Shown: piece by piece, positions 27,531 to 37,754 of the stretch
Position numbering within the stretch: the stretch's first letter is position 1
Layout: every line of letters begins with the position of its first letter
Assembly (NCBI GenBank): GCA_963772315.1
Contig: CAVYWJ010000004.1
Coordinates: 5,270,001-5,334,000 of the forward strand
From: Haliangium sp963772315
GTDB taxonomy: Bacteria; Myxococcota_A; Polyangia; Haliangiales; Haliangiaceae
Direction of reading: 5' to 3'
Length of the DNA stretch: 64,000 nucleotides
Made by a program: the position numbers and the translations under genes
The notes under the pieces: generated by a model
The model's database searches: none
Told to the model about the DNA's origin: nothing
What the model saw: only the letters and a program-made list of their open reading frames with translations

Positions 27531-28699
27531 GCATGAGCGCGGCAGGAGAGCGAGGTCCGCGCGATGGCGGGCCGTCGTCGGTGCTGTTCACGGGCGGCTC
27601 GGGGCTGGTGGCCCGGCGGATGGTGGCCACGATCCTGGGGACGGACGCGAGCGCGTCAGTGACGCTGCTCTCTGGCGAGCGCGAGGTCGCGACCGCGCAG
27701 GAGTTCGTCGAGGCGCTGCCGGGCGAGGCGCGCGGTCGCGTGCGCGTGGTGCAGGGCGCGGTCGATGCGCTGGATCTCGGGATGTCGGGCAGCGACTACC
27801 GCGAGGTAGTGGAGGCGACAACGGTCATCCACCACATGGCCGGGATGCAGGACATGCGGGCGAAGGCGGACACGCTGCGCCGGGTGCGCGTCGAGGGGAC
27901 GCGCCAGGTGCTGGAGCTGGCCGCGGCCTGCCCGCAGCTGACGCGGCTGTGCCACTGGTCGTCGGTGCACGTGGCCGGCAAGCGCAAGGGCGTGGTGCTG
28001 GAGGAGGACCTCGACGAGGGGCAGTCGTTCAGCAACGCGTTCGAGGAGATGCAGTGCGCGGCCGAGAAGCTGGCGCGGGCCGCGCAGCAGCGGCTGCCGG
28101 TGACCGTGCTCAGACCCGGCGTCATCGTCGGCGACAGCCACACGGGCGCGATCGACCGCTTCGACGGGCCGTACTACTTGATGGTGCTGATCGTGCGCAA
28201 CACGACCCCGGTGGCGCTGCCGCTGCCGGGACGCGGCAGCGCGCCGCTGCACCTGGTGCCGATCGACTTCGTGATCGATGCGGCCCACGCGCTGAGCCAG
28301 GACGAGCGCGCGGTGGGCAAGACGTACCACCTGGTGGATCCGAACCCGCTGCCGGCCAGGCGGGTCTACGAGCTGGTGGCCGAGCAAGCGCAGACCGTGT
28401 CGCCGCGCGGGTTCATCCCCCAGGGCATCACGCGGACGCTCCTGCGCGCGCCCGGCATCGAGCGGCTGTCGCGGGCGCCGCGGGCGTTCATGGAGTCGTT
28501 CGATCACCAGGTGTTCTTCAACAGCCGGCACGCGCAGGCGCTGCTGGGCGAGCACGGCATCTACTGCCCGCCCTTCGACAGCTACGTGCACAACCTGCTG
28601 CGCTTCCTGCGCGCTGCGCTCGACGAGCGTCTGCCCATGGCCACGGGCGCGGACGCGGACGCACGCGGCGGGGACGACGACGAGGATCCGTTCGATTGA
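27527..28699 (+). CDS. extended SDR / NAD-binding-4 type protein with altered catalytic dyad
   Basis: 390-residue extended short-chain dehydrogenase-like protein. The Rossmann motif FTGGSGLVARR is at residues ~21-31. VIHHMAGMQD and HWSSVHVAGKRKG follow the family layout, as does VLRPGVIVGDSHTGAIDRFD, which resembles the fatty-acyl reductase / thioester-reductase type. The usual YxxxK active-site dyad is replaced by Phe172 and Gln176 (NAFEEMQCAAEKL), so ordinary redox catalysis is doubtful. It starts inside the coaE stop (ATGA), preceded by GGAGC. The C-terminal end is acidic and disordered. Confidence 0.8.
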   Translation: MSMSAAGERGPRDGGPSSVLFTGGSGLVARRMVATILGTDASASVTLLSGEREVATAQEFVEALPGEARGRVRVVQGAVDALDLGMSGSDYREVVEATTVIHHMAGMQDMRAKADTLRRVRVEGTRQVLELAAACPQLTRLCHWSSVHVAGKRKGVVLEEDLDEGQSFSNAFEEMQCAAEKLARAAQQRLPVTVLRPGVIVGDSHTGAIDRFDGPYYLMVLIVRNTTPVALPLPGRGSAPLHLVPIDFVIDAAHALSQDERAVGKTYHLVDPNPLPARRVYELVAEQAQTVSPRGFIPQGITRTLLRAPGIERLSRAPRAFMESFDHQVFFNSRHAQALLGEHGIYCPPFDSYVHNLLRFLRAALDERLPMATGADADARGGDDDEDPFD

Positions 28700-28762
28700 G
28701 ACCGGCGCCGGGTCGCGGGGCCGCAAGGTTCCGGGGCCGCGGGGTCGTGATACTGTCTCGCC

Positions 28763-29932
28763 ATGACCGACGTACTCGATCGCGCCCTGCAGGCGGCGGC
28801 GCGGCGGCACGGCGAGATGCTGCCGCTGCTCGAGCGCTGGGTGCGCACCAACTCGTTCTCCGACGAGATCGCCAACGTCAACGCGATGGGCGATCTGCTG
28901 GCCGAAGGATTTGCCATCGCGGGACTGTCGCTGGAGCGGGTGCCGGGCGTGGGCGTGGGCGATCACCTGGTGTGGCGCACGCCGGCCTGGGCGTCTCGAC
29001 CAGCCGCACGGCAGCTCTTGATCGGGCATCACGACACAGTGTTTCCGCCGGGGACGTTCGAGGTCTGGGACCTGGCGGGCGACATCCTGCGCGGGCCGGG
29101 CGTGCTCGACATGAAGGGCGGGCTGATGGTCGTGCGCACGGCGCTGGCCGCGCTGGCCGACGCCGGGGTGCTGGACCGGCTGCCGCTGGCCGTGATCTCG
29201 GTGGGTGACGAAGAAATAAGCTCGCGCCACTCGCAGGCGGTGCTGCGCGAGCTGGCGCACGGCGCGCGCGCGGCGCTGGTGTTCGAGGCCGGCCGGGCCA
29301 ACGACTCGATCGTCACCCAGCGCAAGGGCACGGGGCGGATCACGGCCAGGGTGACCGGCAAGGCCGCGCACGCGGGCAACAACCACGCCGATGGGATCAA
29401 CGCGATCTGGGCGCTGGCGAAGTTCATCGACCGGGCCCAGGCGGTCACCGACTACGAGGCCGGGGTCACGATCAACATCGGGCTCGTCCGCGGCGGCACC
29501 AGCGTCAACACGGTGCCGGCCGAGGCGTCGTGCACGGCCGACATGCGCTTCGTGCGCGCGATCGACGGGCAGGCCGCGATCGAGCGCATGCAGCGCGACG
29601 CGGCCGAGATCGCGGCCGCGACCGGCGCGCGCCTGGAGGTGACCGGCGCGATCGGCCGGCAGCCGCTGGAGCGCAGCGAGGCGTCGGTGGCGCTGTATCG
29701 GACCTACGCGACCTGCGCGGCCGCGGCCGGGCTGGGCGACGGCGAGTGCCCGCTGATGGGCGGCGGCTCGGACGCCAACACGGTCAGCGCGGTGGGCGTG
29801 CCCGCGATCGATGGGCTGGGGCCGCGCGGGAAAGGCTTCCACACCCACGACGAGTACATCGAGGTGCCGACCCTGCCCATGCGCGTGGAAGCGCTGATCC
29901 GGTACTTGATTGGCAGCATGAGCCAGGCGTGA
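28763..29932 (+). CDS. M20 family metallopeptidase
   Basis: Zinc-dependent peptidase of the ArgE/DapE/carboxypeptidase G2 type. Metal and catalytic residues are visible: IGHHDTVFPPGTF (His and catalytic Asp), GPGVLDMKGG (bridging Asp), GDEEISS (Glu pair) and FHTHDEYIEV (C-terminal His). The dimerisation domain begins at GRITARVTGKAAHAGN. 389 residues with no signal peptide; likely cytoplasmic. It resembles glutamate carboxypeptidases, but the substrate cannot be set from sequence. It lies 63 bases downstream of the SDR gene. Confidence 0.92.
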   Translation: MTDVLDRALQAAARRHGEMLPLLERWVRTNSFSDEIANVNAMGDLLAEGFAIAGLSLERVPGVGVGDHLVWRTPAWASRPAARQLLIGHHDTVFPPGTFEVWDLAGDILRGPGVLDMKGGLMVVRTALAALADAGVLDRLPLAVISVGDEEISSRHSQAVLRELAHGARAALVFEAGRANDSIVTQRKGTGRITARVTGKAAHAGNNHADGINAIWALAKFIDRAQAVTDYEAGVTINIGLVRGGTSVNTVPAEASCTADMRFVRAIDGQAAIERMQRDAAEIAAATGARLEVTGAIGRQPLERSEASVALYRTYATCAAAAGLGDGECPLMGGGSDANTVSAVGVPAIDGLGPRGKGFHTHDEYIEVPTLPMRVEALIRYLIGSMSQA

Positions 29933-29973
29933 CCGGGGCCGGACGCGCGCGCCTGCTGGCCGGCAGCCCCGGC

Positions 29974-30234
29974 TCACGGCAGGGCCGCGTAGACCAGCGC
30001 TGCCAGCGCGAGGACCTCCAGGAAGATCGCGGCCGACCACCGCAGCCGGCGGCGCAGGACGGCCCGGGCGACGCGGGCCGCGGGTTGCGCCACCGAGGCG
30101 AAGTCGGGCGGCGGCATGCCGCACGAGGGGCACACGCCGCGGTCCGTGGCCTTGATGAACCGCCGACATACGCGACAGCGATAGCGGGCGCCGACGTGCT
30201 TGCCGAACCAGGGCATCATGCGCGGGTCGGACAT
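29974..30234 (-). CDS. zinc-ribbon protein with a C-terminal membrane helix
   Basis: 86-residue protein. Two Cys pairs, CRVC and CPSCG, about 16 residues apart, form a zinc ribbon. A basic stretch (RVARAVLRRRLRW) precedes a single hydrophobic helix (SAAIFLEVLALAALVYAALP) at the C-terminus, so the ribbon would face the cytoplasm on a tail anchor. It converges on the M20 gene. The role is unknown. Confidence 0.65.
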   Translation of the reverse strand: MSDPRMMPWFGKHVGARYRCRVCRRFIKATDRGVCPSCGMPPPDFASVAQPAARVARAVLRRRLRWSAAIFLEVLALAALVYAALP

Positions 30235-30356
30235 GTCCCGTCAGCTTGCGGGCGTCCCTGGCAGCGCGTCAATGCACCGCGGCCATGCCCACGATCATCT
30301 CACCCGGGCAACGAGCGAGCCTTGCGAGAAACTCTTACCCTAACGTGCGAATGCGG

Positions 30357-30386
30357 TTGACAGCCCCGGCGGGTGGAACTTAGACT
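30357..30386 (+). promoter_or_regulatory. sigma-70-like promoter of the RpoH-like gene
   Basis: TTGACA at 30357-30362 is a consensus -35. TAGACT at 30381-30386 is a fair -10 with an 18-base spacer (17 if read TTAGAC). CTAACGTG occurs on both sides, once upstream (about 30340) and again near 30403, and may be a regulator site. The start codon is about 130 bases downstream. Confidence 0.55.
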
Positions 30387-30514
30387 TTTACGTGACTCTA
30401 ACGCTAACGTGAGAGTGAGGAGCCGTGGGGGCGTCGCGCAGGGCTGCTGCGACGACGCGAGGTCCGCGCTGTCGCGCTCGGCCCGCTCCGGGCCGGGCAT
30501 CCGGGAGAACACGT

Positions 30515-31411
30515 ATGGCTCGCTACATCAGTGAAGAACCAGGGTTTCAGGCCTACGTCGACGCCGTGGAGCGCTTCCCGGTGCTGAGCCGTGAGGACGA
30601 GCTGGCGCTGGCAACGCGCTGGCGCACGCAGGGAGAGCGCCGGGCGGCCGATGCGCTGGTGCAGGGCCACCTGCGCTCGGTGGTGAAGATCGCCAAGAAG
30701 TACCGCGGTTACGGCATCTACCTGTCCGACCTGGTGGCCGAGGGCAACCTGGGTCTGCTCGAGGCCGTGGACCGGTTCGAGCCCGAGCGCGGGCTGCGCT
30801 TCTTCACCTATGCCCGGCACTGGGTGCGGGCGTTCATCCTCGCTCATGTGCTCAAGCACTGGAGCATCGTCGACCTGGGCACGACCGCGCTGCAGTCCAA
30901 GATGTTCTTCCGGCTGCAGGCCGAGCACTCGCGGCTGATGACCTCGCTGGGCGAGGGCGACGAGAGCATCGAGACGCGGCTGGCCGACAAGTTCCAGACC
31001 TCGCGCGAGCAGGTGAGCGCCAACCTGCAGCGGCTGGGCCGACGCGATACATCGCTCGACGCGCCGGTGCTGGACGGCAGCATCTCGTTCATCGACACCT
31101 TGCAGAACGAGGGCATCGACCAGGAGGCTCAGATGGCCTCGGCCGAGCTGTCGTCGGTGGTGCGGGCTGCGGTGGCGGAGATCCGGCCGACGCTGGATTG
31201 CCGCGAGCGAATGATCATGGACGAGCGCCTGCTGCCCGCGGACGGCGATGGCACCACGCTGGCGGCGATCGGCCGGCAGCTCGGCCTCACTCGCGAGCGG
31301 GTGCGCCAGCTCGAGGCCGGGGTCAAGGTGAAGCTGCGCACCGTGCTCGACCGGCGGCTCACCGCTGATAACGACGCCGAGCTGCTGCTCGGCACGGCCG
31401 CTGCGGCCTGA
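30515..31411 (+). CDS. RpoH-like (sigma-32 type) RNA polymerase sigma factor
   Basis: 298-residue group 3 sigma factor. Region 2 is clear: ALVQGHLRSVVKIAKKY, GIYLSDLVAEGNLGLLEAVDRF and FFTYARHWVRAFI. An RpoH-box-like sequence, LQSKMFFRLQAEHSRL, places it with heat-shock sigma factors. Region 4 ends with a helix-turn-helix (LAAIGRQLGLTRERVRQLEAG). The start has GGGAG seven bases upstream. Myxobacteria carry several RpoH-like factors used in development and stress, so the specific regulon is unknown. The gene is monocistronic and has its own strong promoter. Confidence 0.92.
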   Translation: MARYISEEPGFQAYVDAVERFPVLSREDELALATRWRTQGERRAADALVQGHLRSVVKIAKKYRGYGIYLSDLVAEGNLGLLEAVDRFEPERGLRFFTYARHWVRAFILAHVLKHWSIVDLGTTALQSKMFFRLQAEHSRLMTSLGEGDESIETRLADKFQTSREQVSANLQRLGRRDTSLDAPVLDGSISFIDTLQNEGIDQEAQMASAELSSVVRAAVAEIRPTLDCRERMIMDERLLPADGDGTTLAAIGRQLGLTRERVRQLEAGVKVKLRTVLDRRLTADNDAELLLGTAAAA

Positions 31412-31480
31412 GTCGCTGGCAGTCTCCTCGGGGGCTCCCCGGGGCTCCATCGCCGGCCGTACCGGAGTATAGTCGCGGCC

Positions 31481-32335
31481 GTGTCATTGCCCCCTCGGGA
31501 CGCGCGCGACGACTGGATGCGGCGCCTTGGACCGCTCTATCCGGCCATGGTGGCGCTGGGCTGTCTGACCCGCGTGCCCCTGCCCCACGGGCTCAGGCCT
31601 GCGCCCGAGGATCTGGCGCGCAGCGCGCCCTGGTTCCCGATCGTCGGGGGCGCGCTGGGCGTGCTCCTGGCCGGGGTGGCCGCGGTGTTCACGGCCGTGG
31701 GCCTGGTGCCGGCGATCGCGGGCGTGCTGGCCCTGATGGCGGGCCTGGTGATCACGGGCGGCATGCTCGAGGTCGGTCTGGCCGAGACCGCCGAGGTCGC
31801 GGCCAGCAGCGCCCGGCCCGCGCCCGAGGAGCGCGAGCGCCGGCTGGCCGGGGTGCTGGCGGTGAGCGGCCTGCTGACGCTGCGCGCGCTCGGGCTGCTG
31901 GGCACGGACACCGACGCGTGGCTGGCCGGGCTCGCCGCCGCGGCCATGATCGCGCGCTGGTGTCCGCTGATGCTGGCGCTGGTGGGTTCGCGGCTGGGGC
32001 TGGCGACGGCGACGCCGGGGACGATCACCGACCGCGTGCGCGCGACCCTGGTGCCCGCGGCGGCCACGCCGGTGGGCACGGCGGTGGCCAGCGTGATCAC
32101 GGTCGTGGTTGCGACCTGGCTCGGCCGCGGCGCCGGGCTCCTGGCCGTGGTGGTCGGGCTCGCGGTCTATGCCGGGATGGTGGCGCTGGATGTCCGGTGG
32201 AGCCGCCGCAGCGCTTCCGGGCCGAGCCGGCAGGGCCTGGCCGCGGCCGCCGCGCTGAGCGAGCTGGCCGTGCTGCTGGTATTCGCCGCCGCGCACCCGG
32301 CCGTGCGTTCGCCGTGGATCGTGGGCGGGCTATGA
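31481..32335 (+). CDS. CobS-like (cobalamin synthase family) protein lacking the acidic motif
   Basis: 284-residue polytopic membrane protein with the CobS layout: LTRVPLP near the N-terminus, then LARSAPWFPIVGGALGVLLAG, and many hydrophobic helices. True CobS has GG.H.DG.AD..DG to bind magnesium and adenosylcobinamide-GDP. Here residues ~93-106 read GGMLEVGLAETAEV, so the key Asp residues are Val or Glu. RIGTYG is also not evident. It may have lost activity or changed substrate. No other cobalamin genes lie nearby. Starts at GTG 31481 and overlaps the Smr gene by ATGA. Confidence 0.65.
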   Translation: MSLPPRDARDDWMRRLGPLYPAMVALGCLTRVPLPHGLRPAPEDLARSAPWFPIVGGALGVLLAGVAAVFTAVGLVPAIAGVLALMAGLVITGGMLEVGLAETAEVAASSARPAPEERERRLAGVLAVSGLLTLRALGLLGTDTDAWLAGLAAAAMIARWCPLMLALVGSRLGLATATPGTITDRVRATLVPAAATPVGTAVASVITVVVATWLGRGAGLLAVVVGLAVYAGMVALDVRWSRRSASGPSRQGLAAAAALSELAVLLVFAAAHPAVRSPWIVGGL

Positions 32336-32682
32336 TCATGGCCATGGGCCGCTCCGATGTTCCTCCCGCGGACGAGGACGATGACGACGACGACCAGGAC
32401 GACGATGTCGCGCTGGAGCCGGTCGAGGTCGAGCTCACCGACGAGCTCGACCTGCACACGTTCGCCCCGCGCGATGTGGCCGACCTGGTCGCGCACTACA
32501 TCGACGAGTGCGCGGCGCGCGGCTTCGCGCAGGTGCGCATCATCCATGGCAAGGGCACGGGCACGCTGCGCCGCATCGTGCACGGCGTGCTCGAGCGCCA
32601 CGACCGGGTCGAGCGCTTCGTCCTGGCCGACGAGCGCGCCGGCAGCTGGGGCGCCACCATTGCCTGGCTGAGGTGCGGATGA
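32332..32682 (+). CDS. Smr domain protein
   Basis: 116-residue protein with a C-terminal Smr domain, a nicking nuclease or RNA-binding fold found in MutS2 and in stand-alone proteins linked to ribosome rescue. LDLHTFAPRDVADLVAHYI replaces the usual LDLHG opening. IIHGKGTGTLRRIVHGVL is the signature HGKGxGxLR loop, and GATIAWLR the closing strand. The first 35 residues are highly acidic (DEDDDDDDQDDD). ATG 32332 overlaps the CobS-like stop; ATGs at 32338 and 32344 are alternatives. Coupled to the next gene by ATGA. Confidence 0.85.
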   Translation: MIMAMGRSDVPPADEDDDDDDQDDDVALEPVEVELTDELDLHTFAPRDVADLVAHYIDECAARGFAQVRIIHGKGTGTLRRIVHGVLERHDRVERFVLADERAGSWGATIAWLRCG

Positions 32683-33290
32683 GGAGCCTCCCACCGGCGG
32701 CGCTGCGCAATCGCGAGCCCATTGCCGATGTGCTGGCCAGGATCCTGCCGGCCACGGGCCTGGTGCTCGAGGTGGCCAGCGGCTCGGGCGTGCACGCGGT
32801 CCACTTCGCGCGACGGTTCCCGGGCCTGACCTGGCAGCCGAGCGACATCAATCCCGCAGCGCTGGACACCATCGCGGCATACACGGCCGAGGTCGCGGCC
32901 CGCGAGGGCGCGCTGCCCGGCAACCTGGCAGCGCCGATCTACCTGGACGCCGCGGCCGAGCCGTGGCCCGTGTCCCGGGCCGACGTCGTGCTCAGCCTCA
33001 ACATGGTGCACATCTCGCCCTGGGCCGCGTGCCTGGGCCTCCTGCGCGGCGCTGGCCAGGTGCTGCGACCGGGCGGCCTGCTGATCGTGTACGGGCCGTA
33101 CCGCGTGCGCGGGCGCGCAACGGCGCCGTCCAACGAGATGTTCGATCGGTCGCTGCGCACCCAGGATCCCGCCTGGGGCCTGCGCGTGCTCGAGGACGTG
33201 GCCGAGGCCGCCGCGCCGCACGGTCTGACCCTGGCGCAGACCTTCGACATGCCGGCCAACAACCTCACGGTCGTGTTCCACAAGGCCTGA
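32679..33290 (+). CDS. DUF938 family SAM-dependent methyltransferase-like protein
   Basis: 203-residue protein of the DUF938 family, a class I methyltransferase fold. It begins with LRNREPIADVLARILP. The SAM-binding loop is VLEVASGSGVHAVHFA, the acidic end of strand 2 is QPSDINP, and LSLNMVHISPW is the family motif. LLRPGGLLIVYGPY is the strand after the loop, and TAPSNEMFDRSL is conserved. No substrate is known for the family. Its start overlaps the Smr stop, making a three-gene coupled set with the CobS-like gene. Confidence 0.9.
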   Translation: MRSLPPAALRNREPIADVLARILPATGLVLEVASGSGVHAVHFARRFPGLTWQPSDINPAALDTIAAYTAEVAAREGALPGNLAAPIYLDAAAEPWPVSRADVVLSLNMVHISPWAACLGLLRGAGQVLRPGGLLIVYGPYRVRGRATAPSNEMFDRSLRTQDPAWGLRVLEDVAEAAAPHGLTLAQTFDMPANNLTVVFHKA

Positions 33291-33326
33291 GATTGGCGAC
33301 GCTCGCGTGACCCACGGGCGCGCGGC

Positions 33327-34178
33327 TCAGCCTGGCCAGTGCCGCTCGTGCGGCACGAACGGCACGATACGCCGGAAGAGGTGCTCGGGGCAGCGCGCGC
33401 GCAGGATCTCCTCGACCTCGCGCGGCTTGTAGATCTGGCTGAAGTGCATGAGCACGAGCTGCTCGTTGGCAAAGGCGTCGGCGCGCTCGATCAGCTCGTC
33501 GAGGTGGATGTGACAGCCGGCGCGCGTATCGCGCAGGCTCTTGCGCTCGTCGAGGAACGTGCACTCGAGGACCAGCACCTTGCTCTTCAGGATCGACGGC
33601 TCGGTGTCGAGCACCTGCACCAGCGTGTCGGTGGCGTAGGCGAGCTCGAGACGCTCGGAGTCGTCGAACAGATTGTCGCCGGCGCGGCGGCGGCGACCGA
33701 TCTCGTGCCCGGGGAGATGGGCGAACTCCGGGCGCAGCTTCTGGACCCGGCGAAAGAACTGGTAGCCCAGGGATGGCACCGGGTGAAAGGTTCGGAACGC
33801 ACGCACCGACAGGTCGTTGCGCAGCTGCACGATCTGGCCCGGCTCCATGGGCACGGCCACGATCTCCAGGGGAAAGCGCTGCAGCGGCGTGGCCGCGCGC
33901 AGGAGGTTCTGCACGTCATCGGCGATGGCGGCCGGCAGGAACACCTCGAGCGGCTGGGTCTGGCCGATGAGCCCGCGCAGGCCGAGGAAGCTCAGCAGCC
34001 CACCCACGTGGTTGACGTGGCCGTGGCTGAGGAACAGCCGCGCGATACCTGCGAACGAGCGCGGCGCCAGTCCCACGTCGAGCATGACGGCGAGCTCGGG
34101 GACCACCAGCGCGGTGTAGATGCCGCCCACCGAGACGCCGCGAATCGTGTAATGGCCCGCCTGGACGGTCGTGATCAT
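33327..34178 (-). CDS. MBL-fold, RNase Z-like protein with an HxHxNH site
   Basis: 283-residue metallo-beta-lactamase-fold protein close to the RNase Z group. VMLDVGLAP and LFLSHGHVNHVGGLL form the metal-binding region, but the canonical HxHxDH here reads HGHVNH: Asp is replaced by Asn. Other matches are LAYATDTLVQVL, VLECTFLDE and HIHLDELIERADAFANEQLVL followed by HFSQIY, the second His set. ATG 34178 is chosen because the AGGAG site lies nine bases upstream, whereas the ATG at 34187 sits right against it. Either a relaxed hydrolase or an inactive paralogue. Confidence 0.8.
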   Translation of the reverse strand: MITTVQAGHYTIRGVSVGGIYTALVVPELAVMLDVGLAPRSFAGIARLFLSHGHVNHVGGLLSFLGLRGLIGQTQPLEVFLPAAIADDVQNLLRAATPLQRFPLEIVAVPMEPGQIVQLRNDLSVRAFRTFHPVPSLGYQFFRRVQKLRPEFAHLPGHEIGRRRRAGDNLFDDSERLELAYATDTLVQVLDTEPSILKSKVLVLECTFLDERKSLRDTRAGCHIHLDELIERADAFANEQLVLMHFSQIYKPREVEEILRARCPEHLFRRIVPFVPHERHWPG

Positions 34179-34558
34179 GCGAGTCATCTCCTCGTCGGCG
34201 CATCCGCGCCCTGCCCTTGCATACCATGGCGCGCAGCGGGTCGGGCGTGACGTGTGCCTGAGCCAAGGGATCCAAAAACGAGCGCGCGGCGCACGCGGCC
34301 AGGGCACGGGCGATCGCGGCCAGCGTGATTTTCACGGAACGCAATCCGCGCGGCGTTGTCATAACCAGTGAGCGCGATGGAAACGGCGCCGGGCGCCCTG
34401 CGCCCGCGTCACGCGCGCTCCTGGTCCCGGGTCTGCTGACCACCTGGCCGGAATCCGCGCGTGTGCAGCCCGGTGGAGCGGTGCGCGCGATCCGCGCCAG
34501 GTACGGAACCTCCGTGCTGCGCAACCGCATCATCGATATCGTGTCCAAGGAGTGCCCC
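34179..34558. other. 380-bp divergent intergenic region
   Basis: Lies between the leftward MBL gene and the rightward AgmX-like gene and should hold both promoters. An open frame runs through the right half in the AgmX frame, but the start at 34559 has a proper ribosome site. No clear promoter pair or repeat was found. Confidence 0.4.
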
Positions 34559-36304
34559 ATGAGCTCGTCGCCCCCGTCTACTCCAAGCCTTCGTTCCCTC
34601 CCCGCGCAACCCGCCGCGGCCTCGCCTGCTGCGCCGGCGGTCGAGGTGATCACCATGCTCGGCAATTCCGTGGTCGGCGTCGCTCACGTCGAGCCGCTCT
34701 CGGATGCACGGTCGCGTGCGCAGAGCCGCGTCGCGCTCGGCGTCACGGCCGGCATCGGCGCCCTGCTGCTGCTCCTGGCCGCGCTGGCCTTTGGCAAGGG
34801 CCTGGCCGCCGCGGCCGCGGACGAGCACGCGCTCGCGCGCTGGCGCGACGTCCTCGGACGCCCGGTCTACGAATTCCGGCCCACGCGGCTCAACCCGGCC
34901 TACGACTGGATGGCCCTGCTCGGGCTGACCGGCGGCATCGCCGCGCTGACCTGGGGCGGCCTCGGGCTGCGCGCCCGGCCCAGGCGCGACACCTTCACCA
35001 TCGGCACCGACGCCGACGTTGACGCCAGCATCGCCGGCTCGTCTTCGGTCGCGTGTCCGACTCGGTTCGAGCTGATTCGCTGGCGTGACGGCGCGCCGGT
35101 GGTGCGCGTGACCGGGGGCATGGGCGCGCGCATGCATCGCGATGGCCGCGTCTACGCGCTCGACCAGCTGGCCGCGCTGGGCGTGGCCCGGCCCGACAGC
35201 GGGTTCCCGGGCGCGCACGAGCTCGCCGTCCCCGAGAGCGGCAGCGTGCGCGTGGAGATCGGCGCCAGCCCGGCGTCGTTCGTGATCCGCAAGATGGCGG
35301 CGGGCCGCAAGCACGCGCTCTCGGGCCAGGCCCTGCCCGAGCGCCGCACCCTGGCCTTCTGGATGGGCTCGATCATCGCGCACCTGGCCCTGCTCGCGCT
35401 GGTCAGCGCGATTCCGCCCGCGCCTGCCACGCTGGGGCTCGGCCTCGAGGGCTCGAACGCGCGCATCATCAACGCGCGCTCCAAGGCGTTCGAGGTGGCC
35501 CCGATCGAGACCTCGAACGAGCCGTCCAGCGAGCCCAGCGGCCCGCGCGGCCCCGGCGCCACGCTCGCGCTCGGCCAGCCCGACCAGCCGAGCAGCCAAG
35601 GTGGTGGTCCGAACGTCCCCAATCCCGAGCAGCGCGCGCCTGGCTCCCGCGAGGAGGCCCGGCGCCAGGCCCAGCGCGAGGGCATGCTCGCCTTCCTCGG
35701 CGACCGACCGGGCGTGTTCGATCCGCTGGGCGAGATCGGCTCCTTCGAGGCAGAGCCGGGCGCGGTCACCGACTACGGCGGTCCCGTGGGCGCTGGCCCG
35801 GGCTCGAACTGGGGCACGTTTGGCAGCGGTCCGGGCGGCTTCGCCTTCCAGGGCGGCGGCACCGTGAGCAGCGGCGGCTACAACACGATCGGCGAGCCAG
35901 GCGGGTCCGGCCCGTTCGGTCCCGGCGGCCGTGGCCCCGGCCTGGAGCCGCGCGCCCACTCGCGCTTCTCGGGGCCGACCGTCCACATCAGCAACCCCAC
36001 GACCGACGGCGGACTCGACAAGCGCATCATCCGCAGCCACGTCCAGCGCCAGCACGAGCGCATCCGCCACTGCTACGAGCGCACGCTCCTGACCTCGCCC
36101 GCCGTGGCCGGCACCGTGACCACGAGCTTCGTCATCAGCCCCGATGGCCGGGTCATCCGGGCCGGCGCCACGGGCATCGGCAACGCCGGCCTCGAGTCCT
36201 GCATCACCGGCGTCATCAACAACATGTCGTTCCCGCGCAGCAGCGCCAACCAGATCACGCAGGTTACCTCCTATCCGTTCGTGCTGCGGACTCCCGGCCG
36301 CTGA
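34559..36304 (+). CDS. AgmX/PglI C-terminal-domain protein, TonB-like
   Basis: 581-residue protein with the layout of myxobacterial AgmX/TonB-like proteins. AAGGAG precedes ATG 34559. A membrane helix (VALGVTAGIGALLLLLAALAFG) is near residue 60. An FHA-like beta region starts at RDTFTIGTDADVD. A further helix (TLAFWMGSIIAHLALLALVS) is followed by a long Gly/Pro-rich stretch. The C-terminal domain has the family signature HVQRQHERIRHCYERTL and GTVTTSFVISPDGRV, with a second Cys in LESCITGVI. Proteins of this type are parts of gliding or outer-membrane energy-transfer machinery. The specific partner is unknown. Confidence 0.85.
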   Translation: MSSSPPSTPSLRSLPAQPAAASPAAPAVEVITMLGNSVVGVAHVEPLSDARSRAQSRVALGVTAGIGALLLLLAALAFGKGLAAAAADEHALARWRDVLGRPVYEFRPTRLNPAYDWMALLGLTGGIAALTWGGLGLRARPRRDTFTIGTDADVDASIAGSSSVACPTRFELIRWRDGAPVVRVTGGMGARMHRDGRVYALDQLAALGVARPDSGFPGAHELAVPESGSVRVEIGASPASFVIRKMAAGRKHALSGQALPERRTLAFWMGSIIAHLALLALVSAIPPAPATLGLGLEGSNARIINARSKAFEVAPIETSNEPSSEPSGPRGPGATLALGQPDQPSSQGGGPNVPNPEQRAPGSREEARRQAQREGMLAFLGDRPGVFDPLGEIGSFEAEPGAVTDYGGPVGAGPGSNWGTFGSGPGGFAFQGGGTVSSGGYNTIGEPGGSGPFGPGGRGPGLEPRAHSRFSGPTVHISNPTTDGGLDKRIIRSHVQRQHERIRHCYERTLLTSPAVAGTVTTSFVISPDGRVIRAGATGIGNAGLESCITGVINNMSFPRSSANQITQVTSYPFVLRTPGR

Positions 36305-36374
36305 AGCCAGTCCAGGCGCGCGGGTCGCAAAGTGACCGTGCTAGGCTGGCGGCGTTCTTTCCGGGAGCCCCGCC

Positions 36375-37751
<1,377 letters not shown>

Positions 37752-37754
37752 GCC

